DNA of 38,737 nt from Oscillospiraceae bacterium (GTDB lineage: Bacteria; Bacillota; Clostridia; Oscillospirales; Oscillospiraceae). The stretch lies in assembly GCA_017527825.1 (NCBI GenBank), contig JAFXPO010000009.1:1-38737 (forward strand), written 5' to 3'. Under the pieces are notes generated by a model. It made no database searches. It was not told the DNA's origin and saw nothing but the letters and a program-made list of their open reading frames with translations. Position numbers and translations under genes: made by a program. Each line of letters starts with the position of its first letter. The first letter of the stretch is position 1. Of this stretch, positions 17,901-26,245 are shown one piece after another.

Positions 17901-20900
17901 ACGGCAACGGCGGCAGCGTCACCATAAACGGCGGCACCGTGACAGCCATAGGCAACAACTGCCCGGGCATCGGCAAAGGCTATCGGGGCGGCAATGACGG
18001 CACGGTCACGCTCGACGAGGATGCCGTGGTCAAGGCCGGAAGCAGCGAAGCCGACGCCACTGACGTGACCGGCAGCTTCAGCGCCAGCCATACCCAGAAG
18101 TGGGTGTCGATAAAGGTGCTGCTTGACGTTCTGCCTAACGACATAACACTCGATGAGACGGAGCTGACAATGCTCGTGGGCAGGAATAAACAGCTCACAG
18201 CTGCTGTCAGCCCGGACAATACGAAATACAGAACCGTGTCCTGGTCCACCTCGAATGGGAACGTGGCCCGCGTGGATAGAAACGGCCTTGTAACCGCGAA
18301 GGGCGCGGGCACGGCCGTCATAACCGCAGCCACAGAGGACGGCGGGTTAACAGCCTCCTGCACGGTGAAGGTTGAAGCGCTTCCGGCTATCCCCTATCTT
18401 GACGCGGAAGGAGCAACGAAGAAAGCGGTTAAGTATACCATCCTCTCTGCGGAATCTCCTGAAGCGGCGTGGACGAACGGATGGTACGTTGTTAACGAGG
18501 ATCTCACCATAAACGGCAGGGTCACCATGTCCGGCGACGTGAATCTGATCCTCTGCGACGGCGCGACGCTCACAGTCCAAAACGGGATCAATACCTCTGG
18601 CGCGGCGCTGAATATCTACGGCCAAACCCAGGGCACCGGAAAGCTCGTTGCGAACGCCGACTATTACACCGCGGGCATCGGCGGTAACAACGGCAGTATT
18701 ACGATAAACAGCGGTACGGTTATCGCGACCGGCGGCTCAGATGCCGCAGGCATCGGCGGCGGCAGATACAATAACGGCGGCCGTATTACCATAAACGGCG
18801 GCACGGTTACCGCGAACGGTGGCTATGGTGGCGCAGGCATCGGCGGCGGATACAGTAACGGCGGCATTATTACCATAAACGGCGGCACGGTTACCGCGAC
18901 CGGCGGCTCAAATAGCGCCGGCATCGGCGGCGGCTTCAACGGCAACGGCGGTACTATTATCATAAGCGGCGGCACGGTTACCGCAAACGGCGGCGAATAT
19001 GGCGCGGGCATCGGCGGCGGCCTCAACAGCAGCGGCGGCGTCGTTACCATAAGCGGCGGCATTGTTACCGCGGTCGGCGGCGGAGATGGTGCGGGCATCG
19101 GCGGCAGCGGCAGAGGCGGCGGCGGCAAAATTGAGATCAGCGGCGGTATGGTTACAGCCATCGGCAGCGGTGGAGCCGGAGCCATTGGCAAGGGCAGCCA
19201 GAGCTCCGATAACGGCACGCTCACGATCACCCCGCTCGCCACAGTCAATGCTGGAAGCAGCGAAGACGACGCCACTGACGTGTCCGACAGCTTCAGCACC
19301 AGCCATCCCCAGAAGTGGGCGTCGGTCTTTGTGCTCGAGGACGTTCAGCCGACCGGCCTGACGCTGAACGAGACAGAGCTTACCATGTTTGCGGGACGCA
19401 CCAAAAAGCTCAAAGCAACGATCAGCCCGTTCAACACAAAATACAGAACCGTGACGTGGTCCACCTCGGACGCGAACGTGGCCGACGTGGATGAAAAGGG
19501 CACGGTAACCACGAAGGGCGGCGGCACGGCAATCATTACCGCAACCACAGCGACCGGCGGATTAACCGCTTCTTGCGAGGTGACGGTCGAAGTGGCTCCG
19601 ACCATCTCCTATATTGACGCGGAAGGCACCTTGAAAAATACGAATGCGTATATCACCCTCTCTTCGAATTCTCCTTTAGCGGCGTGGAACAATGAGTGGT
19701 ACGCTGTGAAAGAAAACATCACGATTGACGAGCGGATCACCGTGACCGGCGACGTGCATCTGATCCTCTGCGACGGCGCGACGCTCACCGCGTCCCATGG
19801 CATTACCACCACCGACGCTGCGCTCCACATCTACGGTCAGAGCGCCGGCACCGGTGCGCTGATCGCCAACGGCGGTTATAATGACGCAGGCATCGGCGGC
19901 GGCTACAGAAGCAGCGGCGGCAGCGTCACCATAAACGGCGGCAGGATTACCGCAAGGGGCGGCACATATGGCGCAGGCATCGGCGGCGGTGATTTAGAAG
20001 ACGGCGGAAGTATTACCATAACCGGCGGCACGGTTACCGCGTACGGCGGTGAAAGTGCCGCAGGCATCGGCGGTGGCGAATACGGCGACTGCGGAAGTGT
20101 TACCATAACCGGCGGCACGGTTACCGCGAACGGCGGCGAAAATGGCGCAGGCATTGGCGGCGGCGACTACGGCGACGGCGGAAATATTACCATCGACGGC
20201 GGCAAGGTTACCGCGTACGGCGGCGAATATGCCTCAGCGATCGGCGGCGGTAAAAACGGCAATTCCGGAACGCTGACGCTGAACGCGGAGAGCGAGATCG
20301 TGGCCGGCGATAGCGAGGAAGGGGCAGCAAACATCTCTGCCGGAGGCTATAAAAACAACCACAGTCAGCGCTGGGCAAGCATCCGCAACGCGATGCGTCA
20401 GGTTATCAATGCCGCCGACGTGAACGTTACCTTCGGCGAAACGGACAAGAAAGTCAGCGCCAGAGTGACAGAGCCTGCAGAAGGCGGCGGCGCAATCAGC
20501 TACGCGGTTAAAGCCGGCAGCGAGGACTATTTAAGTATCAACGCCTCCACGGGCGCACTGACGGTCAGGAAGGTTCCTGCGGGCGGAAAGGCTTACGTCA
20601 CCATAACGGCGGCAAGGACTGAGACTCACGCAAGAACAGTCAAGGACGTGACCGTTACCATCAGCAAGGCGGCCATTAAGCCTTCGGTCTCCATTACCGG
20701 CTGGAACAACACCGCAGCGCCCAACACTCCGAGCGTCAGCGGAAACACCGGCAACGGAAACGTCACCTACTCCTACAAGGTCAAGAATGCGGATGACAGT
20801 ACCTACGCCGCAGCTGCCCCGACTGAGGGCGGAGAGTATACCGTCAGAGCGCAGATCGCTGAGACGGAAAACTATCTCGGCGGCACGGCAACGGCGAACT

Positions 20901-23900
20901 TCATCGTCACCACAAAGCCCTTACAGACCGTCAACGCCGAAAACGTAACCGCGACCTACGGCGACACGGGCGTAAAGATCAGCGCATCCGTCACTGTGGG
21001 CGACGGTGAGCTTAGTTACGCAGTTAAGAGCGGCGACGCAGTTACAGTAGACGGCTCCGGCAACCTCACGATTGCCAAAGCCGGAACCGCGGTAGTGACC
21101 GTAAAGGCAGCCGAGACAGAAGAGTATGCGGAGACGACCAGGGACGTCACGGTAACGATCGATCCCAAGGCGATGACCGTTACGGCTGAGGACGTGACCG
21201 GCTTCGTGAACGGACATCCTCATGGAATTACCGTTACCGTAACCGACCCGGCAGAGGGTTATACTGTAAAGTACGGCACTGTAGAAGGCACCTACGACCG
21301 CGATGCGAGCCCGACGAAATCCGATGTGGGAACGCTTACCGTCTACTATCAGGTAACGGCGGATAATTACGTCACGTTCACCGGCAGCGCGACGCTTACG
21401 ATCAAAGTACACACCCACGAAATGAGTTATGCCGTTGGAACGGGCGAGAATGCAAATACCATTACCGCGACCTGCTCGGCGGATAACTGCTATCTTGAAA
21501 ACCACACGGCAAGGCTTATCATTGCTGCGCCGGAAGGCGAGAGCGTTTATACCGGCAGCGCGATTCCTGCTGCCATTATCGATGAAGACGGTATCCAGAA
21601 CATCGAGGGCGTAGGTACCCCGACAATCGTCTACAAGAAGGGCGAGACGGTTCTCGCTGCGGCGCCCACCGCGGCCGGAACCTACACCGCAAGCATCACG
21701 CTGGAGAATGTGGACATTGGCAACGGACAGACCGGCAACGTCACCGCAAGCGTGGAATACACCATCGAAAAGGCGACTATTACCCCGACCGTCAACCTTG
21801 AAAACTGGACTTACGGCGAGAGCGCAAAGACGCCGACTAAATCCGGCAACACAGGCGCCGGCACGGAAACCTTCTCCTACAAGCTTCAGAGTGAGGCTGA
21901 CAGTGCATACAGCGAAACCGTACCTACGAATGCGGGCGCATACACTGTGAAGTACAGCGTTGCTGAGACAGATAACTACAAGTCCGGAACCGCGACCGCA
22001 AGCTTCACAATAAGTCCCAAGGCGCTTACGATCACCGCAGAGGCAAAGAGCAAGACCTACGGCGAAGCTGATCCGGCTCTTACCTACACGCACTCCGATC
22101 TCGTCGGAAGCGATACGATCACCGGTGAGTTGAGCCGCGCTGAGGGAGAAAACGTCAATACCTACGCCATCGGACAGGGTACGCTTACCGCGGGAGATAA
22201 CTACACGATCACCTACAACGGCGCAAACCTTACGATCCATCAGAAGGCGCTCACCATCACGGCGGACAGCGACGAAAAGGTCTACGATGCAGAAGCCCTC
22301 ACAAAGGATACCTGCACGAACACCGAGCTCGCTTTCAACGATACGATTGAGAGCGTAACGGTAAGCGGCAGTCAGACTGTTAAGGGCGAGAGCAGCAACG
22401 TACCTTCTGCGGCGGTCATCAAGAACGGCAACGGCGACAACGTAACCGCAAACTACAATATTACCTACACAAACGGTACTCTTAAGGTTACTGAGAAGCC
22501 CATCACGATCACCGCGGACAGCGATACCAAGATCTACGATGCAACTGCTTTCACAAAGAACAGTTATACAAATACCGATCTTGCGGAAGGCGATACCATC
22601 ACAAGCGTAACCATTACGGGCACGCAGACCAACATCGGCACGACCGACAACGTACCCTCTGCGGCAGTTATCAAGCATGGCGGAACCGATGTTACCGCGA
22701 GCTACGCAATCACCTATGTGAACGGTACGCTTGAGGTAACTCCGAAGGCTGTTACGATCACAGCAAATGACAAAACGAAGGTCTATGACGGCACAGCTCT
22801 CACCGAGGGCGGCTTCACGGCGACGGCGCTTGAGAGCACCGACAGCCACACCTTCACCGTAGCTATGACTTCCGAAAGCGCGATTACGAACTTCGGCACT
22901 CAGCCGAACGTCATCGCAACGGTTGACGGTACTGCAATCACAACCGGAAATCCGACCGCTGTCGGCAACTATCTTGTTACCACGGTTGACGGCACACTCG
23001 GCATAACCAAGCTCGAAATCAAGGGCGCTATCGTTAAGCTCGATGCCTTCGAGTTCGATACCGCAGTTCCTACCGCTGAGTTCAGCAACGACAGCACTGT
23101 TGCGGGCGCAAACGGCACTATCGTCGAGGGCGACAGCACCAAGACCGTGACCTATTACTATCAGTCCACCGCGTTCCTCAAGAGCCAGACGAATAGCCAG
23201 GAGGCGCTTGACGCTCTCACTGAAACCGATGGAGTTTATACCTCTGAGACGTTCAAAGCGACCACCTTCGAGAAGGGTATCCATTATGTGCTCGCGGTTA
23301 TCTCCGGCGACAACTACTCCAATACCTACGCTACACAGAGCGTGTTTGAGGTAAAGCAGAACACGGACAAGGAGCGCACTGCTCCCACGGCGCCCACAGT
23401 CGATGGCACCAAGGTCACAGTCGACGAGGCAGACAGAGCCAAGAGCCTTGAGTATTCACTCGACGGCACGACTTGGAAGCCGGTAACGCTCAACGAGAAT
23501 GGCGAGTTTACCGCTGAATGGGCAAATCCTGTTACTGACGCAGAGATGAAGCTCCGCGAAACCGCTGACGAGAAGAGCTACGCTAAGCCCTCTGCAAGCG
23601 CAACCGGAACTGCAACAATCACCACCACTACCTTCACCGTAACCTACGATGCAAACGGCGGCGTTAAGGCGCCTGATGCAGTCACTGTCACCTCTGACCG
23701 CACGGCTACTGTTTCCGGCAAGGCGAATATGACCCGCAAGGGCTACACCTTCAAGACCTGGAACACAAGCGCGGACGGCAGCGGAACGGAAGTCAAGGCG
23801 GGAGATAAGCTCACAAGCGGCACTACTCTCTATGCTCAGTGGAAGCCTAACACCTACAAGGTGCGCTTCAATGCTAACGGCGGTAATGGCACGATGGGGG

Positions 23901-25669
23901 AGGAGCTTGAATTTACTTACGATGTTGCTCAGGCTCTGACTGAAAATGCCTTTGCCAGAGATGATTACAGCTTCCTCGGCTGGTCGCTTACCGCGAACGG
24001 AAGCGTACAGTATCAGGATAAGCAGAGCGTTAAGAACCTCGCTGAGAACGGCACTGTAACACTCTACGCTGTCTGGGCGAAGGAACTCTACAACATCAGT
24101 GGCACGATCAAGAGCGCGCAGACCGGCAATATAACTCTCCAGCTCGTTCAGGGCAGCATTGCTTTCGGCGAGTCCGAGACAGTCGAGTACACCACCGCGG
24201 AAACGGAAGTGAACTTCGCGCTGAACGGAGTTCCCGCGGGAACCTACAACCTCGTTGCAACTCAGGGCGACGTCACTATGACGGCCGTAGTGCTCATCAC
24301 CGATGACCACGTTGCGCTTGAGCTCATCGAAATGCCCTCCGGCAACGCGAGCTCCGTAATCGATATAAAGAGCGCTGAGACACCAGCAATCGTAGTCGGC
24401 GGACTTGATAAGCTTGCTGAGGATGAGATTGTTGAAGACCGCAAGGTAAAGGTTGCAATCGCAATCGAAGCACAGAACGAGACCCAGGCTGGCGAAGCGG
24501 GCGAGGCAATCGCAAACGAGAGCCGCGCACAGAACGCCGAGTTTATCGATTTCACCGTTACCAAGACGATCACCAATAAGAACGTCGAGGAGAGCGTTGA
24601 GACGATGACCGAGACGAGTGAGGTTCTTGAGCTCGTGATCCCGTTCAACTTCAGCGGCAAGAGCGGCATCAAGCTCTATCGCTTCCACAACGGAGAGGTT
24701 CAGAGTCTGGAGCAGGCGAAGGGAGACGAATTCAAGGACGGCACCTACAGCCTCGATCAGAGAAATGGATTTATCCATGTATTCACAAGAAAATTCTCGA
24801 CCTACGCAATTACCTACTCTAACTACTCTAACTACAGCGGTAGTTCTGTACCCGACTTCGAGACGGTGATCGCGGAAACAGAGCACGGCACCATTACGGT
24901 CGAGCCTGAGAAAGCTAAGGCGGGTGATGAGGTTGTCATCACCGCAACACCTGACGCCGGCTACAAGCTCGCCGAGCTTACCGTTAAAGATGCAAACGGC
25001 AAGGCGGTCAGCGTGACCAAGGTGAACGACACGACCTACACCTTCACGCAGCCCGACGGCGCGGTCACTGTCGACGTGACCTTCAAGCCTGCGGTTAATC
25101 TCTCGCGGTTCGTCGACGTGGACGCAACCGCGTGGTACGCGGATTCGATCCGCTGGGCGATCGAAAACGGCGTGATGAACGGCGTCAGCCCGAAGTACTT
25201 CAACCCCGACGGTGACACCACCCGCGCGATGGTCGCCACGATGCTCTGGCGTCTGGAAGGCTCGCCGGTTGTCAGCGGTGAGATGAAGTTTGTGGACGTG
25301 GCTGAGGGTACTTGGTACACCGAGGCTGTCCGTTGGGCAGCAAGTACCGGCATCATCACCGGCTCTAAGATTCCTGCGGATACGACCCCGTGGCCGATGG
25401 GCTTCCGTCCCGACGACGCGGTAACGCGCGAGCAGCTTGCGGCTATGCTCTACCGCTACGCGCAGTACAAGAAAGCTGACGTGAGCGCGAGCGCGAGCCT
25501 CAGCAACTATGGCGACGCGCAGGCTGTCAGCAGTTGGGCAACCTCCGCGATGCAGTGGGCGGTCGGCTCCGGCATCATCAACGGCGTCGGCAGCGATCTT
25601 GCCCCCGCGGGCAACGCGACCCGCGCGCAGGTGGCGACGATGCTCATGCGGTACAGCACGGCGAAGTAA
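8912..25669 (+). CDS. Giant SLH-domain surface protein with triplicated glycine-rich modules
   Basis: The 5,585-residue product is exported and wall-bound. Residues 1-33 are a signal peptide (Lys-rich start, hydrophobic core, AFA-D cleavage). Residues about 34-150 are acidic and helical; 150-1570 are largely beta-type repeats of unknown family; 1570-1593 are a charged linker. About 1600-1760 is a hydrophobic, glycine-containing domain, and 1840-2240 has recurring blocks ending in AWVKQ or AWRSM that suggest a beta-propeller. A CARDB-like region (about 2290-2510) and Ig-like domains follow. Three modules (2778-3827) carry AGIGGG...TINGGTVTATGG repeats, two ending in a Big_2-type domain. Next come MBG/YDG repeats (about 4370-4700), two Listeria-Bacteroides repeats (4907-5060) and three SLH domains (5399-5584) that bind wall polysaccharide. 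AAAGGAG precedes the ATG at 8912. Adhesion or glycan binding is inferred. Confidence 0.9.
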   Translation: MKKNLWTKALSMLLTLVMVVSMVPVTAISAFADGVPETLVTSLTELYSGDETRAREDLEALTTAGLLDDSGKLVDLDVREDGESVELAALSERIMGGESVGEITVNGNAATTEQIVQISQVKAAIEIAELLDEEIDVTDEHVENLENLLTGIQDGSVDLESALETGSLSLKSTSNAPLLGETGELPETIRKKENWFNIGSHELPWYYHPESAYPDLIAYDSEWQWPNGTDLNRFVPYDMHLLPLTEDGTGYIGHYFDSNGFDAHHVFTFANQDLESKEYYYYDSRYIGQRESWQELQVIGGQVGFGGDFYIPWLINNSDTENVIDKTSNGYGGLIDWEKLQYGVGRQDGQPVMTFVVPLFTTREAQMNLANISTFTCGENGKGVDLALPSPYGSTNVTEYMPNMYFSYSPPTIASSETEEVGYCDFIEHCTAINLGTRRYPAYVVSQNDVPVALATCIAIEENITPYVRRDNVEIYLETNPKASDKYLCGWDETGTQYTRREDGLGYSYFNAQSNSCPRAPRVSDEELICYIAPAVYLDKTKFVERSQEYEAADGGFLKLTNPESADFPYLYPGDPENPQNQYDLELLATEDLYQILTRGGGIIYRQKDPDLRFTWQFSDRPDFYHKKYDFSPYSNSVLTYEMNAEGEVVITPANVSEQRRSIGVVASNGGYTSYRATFPMQVISRDGTDPFLMIPRSSQTRETLVGVDTSVFFASNITQQNLSDTVFTAELYRITSDQIGKGIPEGAEPITVENWGNFPSTVRMPVTSIPIPGTALSEAGAYAVKISTSCTNGTITMPFSVTAYVKVKTVPVKIKLEKLESYAVVKDESGKVPPLKYTLESAASGVEVKYTVQPAGESVSEMIPAASSGTIDLELGEFAGTKKAYSITVYARNSEVDPWSVDSLMLTVYNEAPIKLILEDVAFGTIGGSTGGIGDVYYKNGDKITVENAREKVEELLRDYKNGDYTFDDLRSVVGLQRIISANYGSASLGVISDKLQWSSKEANGKASNDVTLNYRENGVYSDIRYNGYTYYIPASDFLMVATKDKSAESGDQPVIVTATHAATGMRTSLEVTVNTLTNKLYLFRFTPKVETYVTYENGDGETRELHSEDNGELVVYEPSGIKSDVLTMSTVNGETYAGTIQNRNLRSGEKNVVKLELYPCNNLTLVPITSQTLTFLKPDGKPYSGSVTLRAGIYKGGVYCPTFGVRTSKNEGGQIVRGDVTLTATNGETTLYYDPTQLTADNGLTRGLRYVYEYRINGYQPGYVVVDPLSDDAADSVVNLQTVRGSATAPQITRQEYQQYGSGNRPMSYTRNVIDSTENIGISSNYPKSVLYTDIALPGETVGADAAGYSTYEGADVVKFELFTDSGTKLTGQTDLSGGNVQATQITNLGQLNSAAYFVFPFSAVPMLRSTYTMTNGNMTADGITDEGSNPTPTARIKAVFTRGGMTVRSLTMPFGVTNVSHQPNLVGSNGSATEVGKEVRQNLRETTDIGSIFRSINVNDMIRKGFVFLGNLSGMGGDNLINLMILPTQDPAVFRIVAFVGANQRGGDDDDGVSVNLNYDDLAEDMSKFKKEMEELNKKKDDENDSGGSGSMQFNFYGTIILEVRADVLNGEWDIMFRGGNVGTNIKGKYEWGQTFMCGPYPAFISFETGFHADLEVAFGNKGAVRAMLLDAALGVSIEAFAGLGFDLSLVALQLGIYGQIGADVNFLLLTPSDGKPSTGTKLTIAGEIGIKLKVKLLFVSYSKKFASTGFNWTKKWANYDQIKQYWNNQGFGQLFGVTRSGRAYTMYLFDDGSTIVEIEGGAELENRDYLELAERSWTGGAASGRRLLKSAGDVTNAITNVQTNSYPYAHPAFTDDGELFLYVSDNDNANEVQSVTSYAVKSGDGYENKGRVDVNTSEKDILADLDVVASGTKDKAFAAWVKQTEMPMRENVNAEVPNDELGMMLSATEIYAGVYNDAEWTTTRLTDNFVADMAPSVASAGNRAIVAWRSMNASSMTAGKDMTAMFDVENNINYRVYDGSGWTDAQVAYNGTAGTVNAIDTAMLEDGTAILTYTVRTDEDVTSTETFYTVVNPNGSILTTCRLTNDDSIDTNAQAMALGDRFVLGWYSEYNLGETDDVKAHDIRLACINPNGSLNPDFPESISGSVDIGSDFHFSAPAGNNDLTKLSVVWTQRKDSSEEEDAGKYEMYAVRFFRSADVTGFTAPALIAETAKNYTIDRFDAYTDETGAIHAIILGTDYNTIEGIDVYDSIDLDAAAGNTVTINSSEPNNLDILDGEAISSLKLAAGTLPETAADVTANINISEVIPGFNTPVQFTVKNTGTSVLNAVTATVGGQSKEFTGLNLLPNQSTALLINYSVPEGAVSDANYTVTANGQTLGSGKLTLNRPDVGISGIKLLREENGERDIQVMLSNGSEIPLAGSGKTVKLALYKDAFYTTMIGEETTVSGSALAEIDAGSYPVLQTFQVSDLFAGAEIPEGGLTVYVKTWVEDTEEPDIYNNESFLTFTGLLERNNGELFTKDSTLEAQGDGSYIVYGDLRYNALQPMDNVIPIAVLLDSEGNEIARKNFLEADKSLKIGSESRYDLSVVFTAEELRGATPAQVIVDFAGKQTQTITAEDVNAAYGETGAKIKASTDGDGAISYAVKSGSDVLSVNNKTGALTLLKSGTAVVTVTAAATNSYEMATKDVNVTVTVGTMTVSAEDNIFSFDEQPHGITVNVRHPAEGYTVKYGTVEGTYNLDVCPTQTLEGALTVYYEVTAENYTTVTGSATVTVTAEDVLKYVNADGEVMGCVDFTTLTASDTAWSSGWYAVKEDLTIGNRISVSGDVHLILCDGATLTASNGITTTGAALYIYGQSAGTGALIANAPENHAGIGGGNSGSGGSVTINGGRITATGGEDAAGIGGGDSGSGGSFTINGGTVIATGGYNGAGIGGGYTSGNGGSSVTINGGTVTATGGSNSAGIGGGSSGNGSSVTINGGTVTAKGGGSSAGIGGGSYGNGGSVTINGGTVTAIGNNCPGIGKGYRGGNDGTVTLDEDAVVKAGSSEADATDVTGSFSASHTQKWVSIKVLLDVLPNDITLDETELTMLVGRNKQLTAAVSPDNTKYRTVSWSTSNGNVARVDRNGLVTAKGAGTAVITAATEDGGLTASCTVKVEALPAIPYLDAEGATKKAVKYTILSAESPEAAWTNGWYVVNEDLTINGRVTMSGDVNLILCDGATLTVQNGINTSGAALNIYGQTQGTGKLVANADYYTAGIGGNNGSITINSGTVIATGGSDAAGIGGGRYNNGGRITINGGTVTANGGYGGAGIGGGYSNGGIITINGGTVTATGGSNSAGIGGGFNGNGGTIIISGGTVTANGGEYGAGIGGGLNSSGGVVTISGGIVTAVGGGDGAGIGGSGRGGGGKIEISGGMVTAIGSGGAGAIGKGSQSSDNGTLTITPLATVNAGSSEDDATDVSDSFSTSHPQKWASVFVLEDVQPTGLTLNETELTMFAGRTKKLKATISPFNTKYRTVTWSTSDANVADVDEKGTVTTKGGGTAIITATTATGGLTASCEVTVEVAPTISYIDAEGTLKNTNAYITLSSNSPLAAWNNEWYAVKENITIDERITVTGDVHLILCDGATLTASHGITTTDAALHIYGQSAGTGALIANGGYNDAGIGGGYRSSGGSVTINGGRITARGGTYGAGIGGGDLEDGGSITITGGTVTAYGGESAAGIGGGEYGDCGSVTITGGTVTANGGENGAGIGGGDYGDGGNITIDGGKVTAYGGEYASAIGGGKNGNSGTLTLNAESEIVAGDSEEGAANISAGGYKNNHSQRWASIRNAMRQVINAADVNVTFGETDKKVSARVTEPAEGGGAISYAVKAGSEDYLSINASTGALTVRKVPAGGKAYVTITAARTETHARTVKDVTVTISKAAIKPSVSITGWNNTAAPNTPSVSGNTGNGNVTYSYKVKNADDSTYAAAAPTEGGEYTVRAQIAETENYLGGTATANFIVTTKPLQTVNAENVTATYGDTGVKISASVTVGDGELSYAVKSGDAVTVDGSGNLTIAKAGTAVVTVKAAETEEYAETTRDVTVTIDPKAMTVTAEDVTGFVNGHPHGITVTVTDPAEGYTVKYGTVEGTYDRDASPTKSDVGTLTVYYQVTADNYVTFTGSATLTIKVHTHEMSYAVGTGENANTITATCSADNCYLENHTARLIIAAPEGESVYTGSAIPAAIIDEDGIQNIEGVGTPTIVYKKGETVLAAAPTAAGTYTASITLENVDIGNGQTGNVTASVEYTIEKATITPTVNLENWTYGESAKTPTKSGNTGAGTETFSYKLQSEADSAYSETVPTNAGAYTVKYSVAETDNYKSGTATASFTISPKALTITAEAKSKTYGEADPALTYTHSDLVGSDTITGELSRAEGENVNTYAIGQGTLTAGDNYTITYNGANLTIHQKALTITADSDEKVYDAEALTKDTCTNTELAFNDTIESVTVSGSQTVKGESSNVPSAAVIKNGNGDNVTANYNITYTNGTLKVTEKPITITADSDTKIYDATAFTKNSYTNTDLAEGDTITSVTITGTQTNIGTTDNVPSAAVIKHGGTDVTASYAITYVNGTLEVTPKAVTITANDKTKVYDGTALTEGGFTATALESTDSHTFTVAMTSESAITNFGTQPNVIATVDGTAITTGNPTAVGNYLVTTVDGTLGITKLEIKGAIVKLDAFEFDTAVPTAEFSNDSTVAGANGTIVEGDSTKTVTYYYQSTAFLKSQTNSQEALDALTETDGVYTSETFKATTFEKGIHYVLAVISGDNYSNTYATQSVFEVKQNTDKERTAPTAPTVDGTKVTVDEADRAKSLEYSLDGTTWKPVTLNENGEFTAEWANPVTDAEMKLRETADEKSYAKPSASATGTATITTTTFTVTYDANGGVKAPDAVTVTSDRTATVSGKANMTRKGYTFKTWNTSADGSGTEVKAGDKLTSGTTLYAQWKPNTYKVRFNANGGNGTMGEELEFTYDVAQALTENAFARDDYSFLGWSLTANGSVQYQDKQSVKNLAENGTVTLYAVWAKELYNISGTIKSAQTGNITLQLVQGSIAFGESETVEYTTAETEVNFALNGVPAGTYNLVATQGDVTMTAVVLITDDHVALELIEMPSGNASSVIDIKSAETPAIVVGGLDKLAEDEIVEDRKVKVAIAIEAQNETQAGEAGEAIANESRAQNAEFIDFTVTKTITNKNVEESVETMTETSEVLELVIPFNFSGKSGIKLYRFHNGEVQSLEQAKGDEFKDGTYSLDQRNGFIHVFTRKFSTYAITYSNYSNYSGSSVPDFETVIAETEHGTITVEPEKAKAGDEVVITATPDAGYKLAELTVKDANGKAVSVTKVNDTTYTFTQPDGAVTVDVTFKPAVNLSRFVDVDATAWYADSIRWAIENGVMNGVSPKYFNPDGDTTRAMVATMLWRLEGSPVVSGEMKFVDVAEGTWYTEAVRWAASTGIITGSKIPADTTPWPMGFRPDDAVTREQLAAMLYRYAQYKKADVSASASLSNYGDAQAVSSWATSAMQWAVGSGIINGVGSDLAPAGNATRAQVATMLMRYSTAK
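17500..18000 (+). repeat. Glycine-rich tandem repeat block 1 in the giant gene
   Basis: Five units of about 29 codons (87 bases; one of 31) plus a degenerate last unit, each encoding AGIGGG, a short Gly/Ser stretch, VTINGGTVTA and TGG. A one-strand-per-short-motif layout with a fixed period suggests a parallel beta-helix or similar solenoid. Near-identical DNA between units makes the block prone to slippage or recombination. Confidence 0.8.
18660..19215 (+). repeat. Glycine-rich tandem repeat block 2 in the giant gene
   Basis: Six units plus a degenerate closing unit, same period and motif as block 1. It is preceded by the same lead-in (WY-V-EDLTI, LILCDGATLT, IYGQ) and followed, like block 1, by a KWxS segment and a Big_2-type Ig domain. 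The whole module is therefore duplicated, not only the short repeat. Confidence 0.8.
19860..20270 (+). repeat. Glycine-rich tandem repeat block 3 in the giant gene
   Basis: Four full units and one closing unit of the same type, with the same lead-in, but here the module ends without the Big_2 domain and passes into an MBG-like domain. Several units have ITGG in place of INGG, showing divergence after duplication. Confidence 0.8.
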
Positions 25670-25685
25670 GATAAGCAAAACCAAG

Positions 25686-25716
25686 GAATAGCGGGCTTCG
25701 GCCCGCTATTCTTACA
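25686..25716 (+). terminator. Terminator of the giant gene
   Basis: A perfect 11-bp stem (25686-25696 with 25701-25711) closed by a stable TTCG loop lies 16 bases after the stop codon. The following tract (TTACACA) is poor in T, so termination may be incomplete. Confidence 0.7.
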
Positions 25717-25888
25717 CACATTGTAAAATGGTGGAAAGAGTCGGATTAAGCATCAGGGATAAAGGGTATAAGCGCTTTAAACGTAAGCGTAAACTCTGGC
25801 GGCGGATAGAATCCCGCCTGGTTTTGTGAGATACTGTTCCCGAGAATTCGCAAGAATTCTCGGGACATCTCATACAAGGGGGCAAAAA

Positions 25889-26245
25889 ATGGATGCGTCT
25901 GCGGTAAAGCATCAAGCGAGGTTGGCAGAATGGCGCACACTGGCGGCCGAGTGCAGGAGCAGCGGAAAGAGCGTGCGCGCCTGGTGCACAGAGCACGGGA
26001 TCGGATACAAGACGTATTACCGCTGGGAGCGGGAAATTCTGCAGATCGCCAGCAAGGAACTTACACTGACATCGCGCAAAGAAAGGGCGTCGCCTGTATT
26101 CGCGCAATTGCCTTCTCCGGCGAGTATTTCTGAGAAGAGCATCGTTGCCACCGTCCGCATAGGATCGGCGACGTTGGACGTGCATTCAGGCGCGGATGCT
26201 GAGGTCGTTGCTACCCTGTGCCGGGTACTGAGCCATGCTGAGTGA
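25889..26245 (+). CDS. tnpA: IS66 accessory protein TnpA
   Basis: A 118-residue protein with the N-terminal helix-turn-helix pattern of IS66 Orf1: WRTLAAECRSSGKSVRAWC followed by EHGIGYKTYYRWER, then a short C-terminal beta region (VATVRIGSATLDVHSGADAEVVATLCRVL) like that of full-length relatives. In IS66 elements this protein is needed for transposition beside TnpB and the transposase TnpC, possibly as a DNA-binding factor. The frame appears intact, with GGGGG seven to eight bases before the chosen ATG. It overlaps the start of the tnpB fragment by 11 bases, as is usual in IS66. With the rest of the element missing it is probably non-functional. Confidence 0.85.
   Translation: MDASAVKHQARLAEWRTLAAECRSSGKSVRAWCTEHGIGYKTYYRWEREILQIASKELTLTSRKERASPVFAQLPSPASISEKSIVATVRIGSATLDVHSGADAEVVATLCRVLSHAE

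Noticed and set aside
17500..20270. Regular spaced repeats considered as a CRISPR array
   Set aside because: The units are in-frame coding repeats within a continuous gene, with no constant repeat alternating with unique spacers.
20921..23284. Long open frame (787 codons) on the minus strand inside the giant gene
   Set aside because: It is antisense to a clear repeat-rich coding sequence, has no ribosome site, and its composition reflects the codon bias of the plus strand. The same applies to the 742-codon minus frame at 23456-25684.
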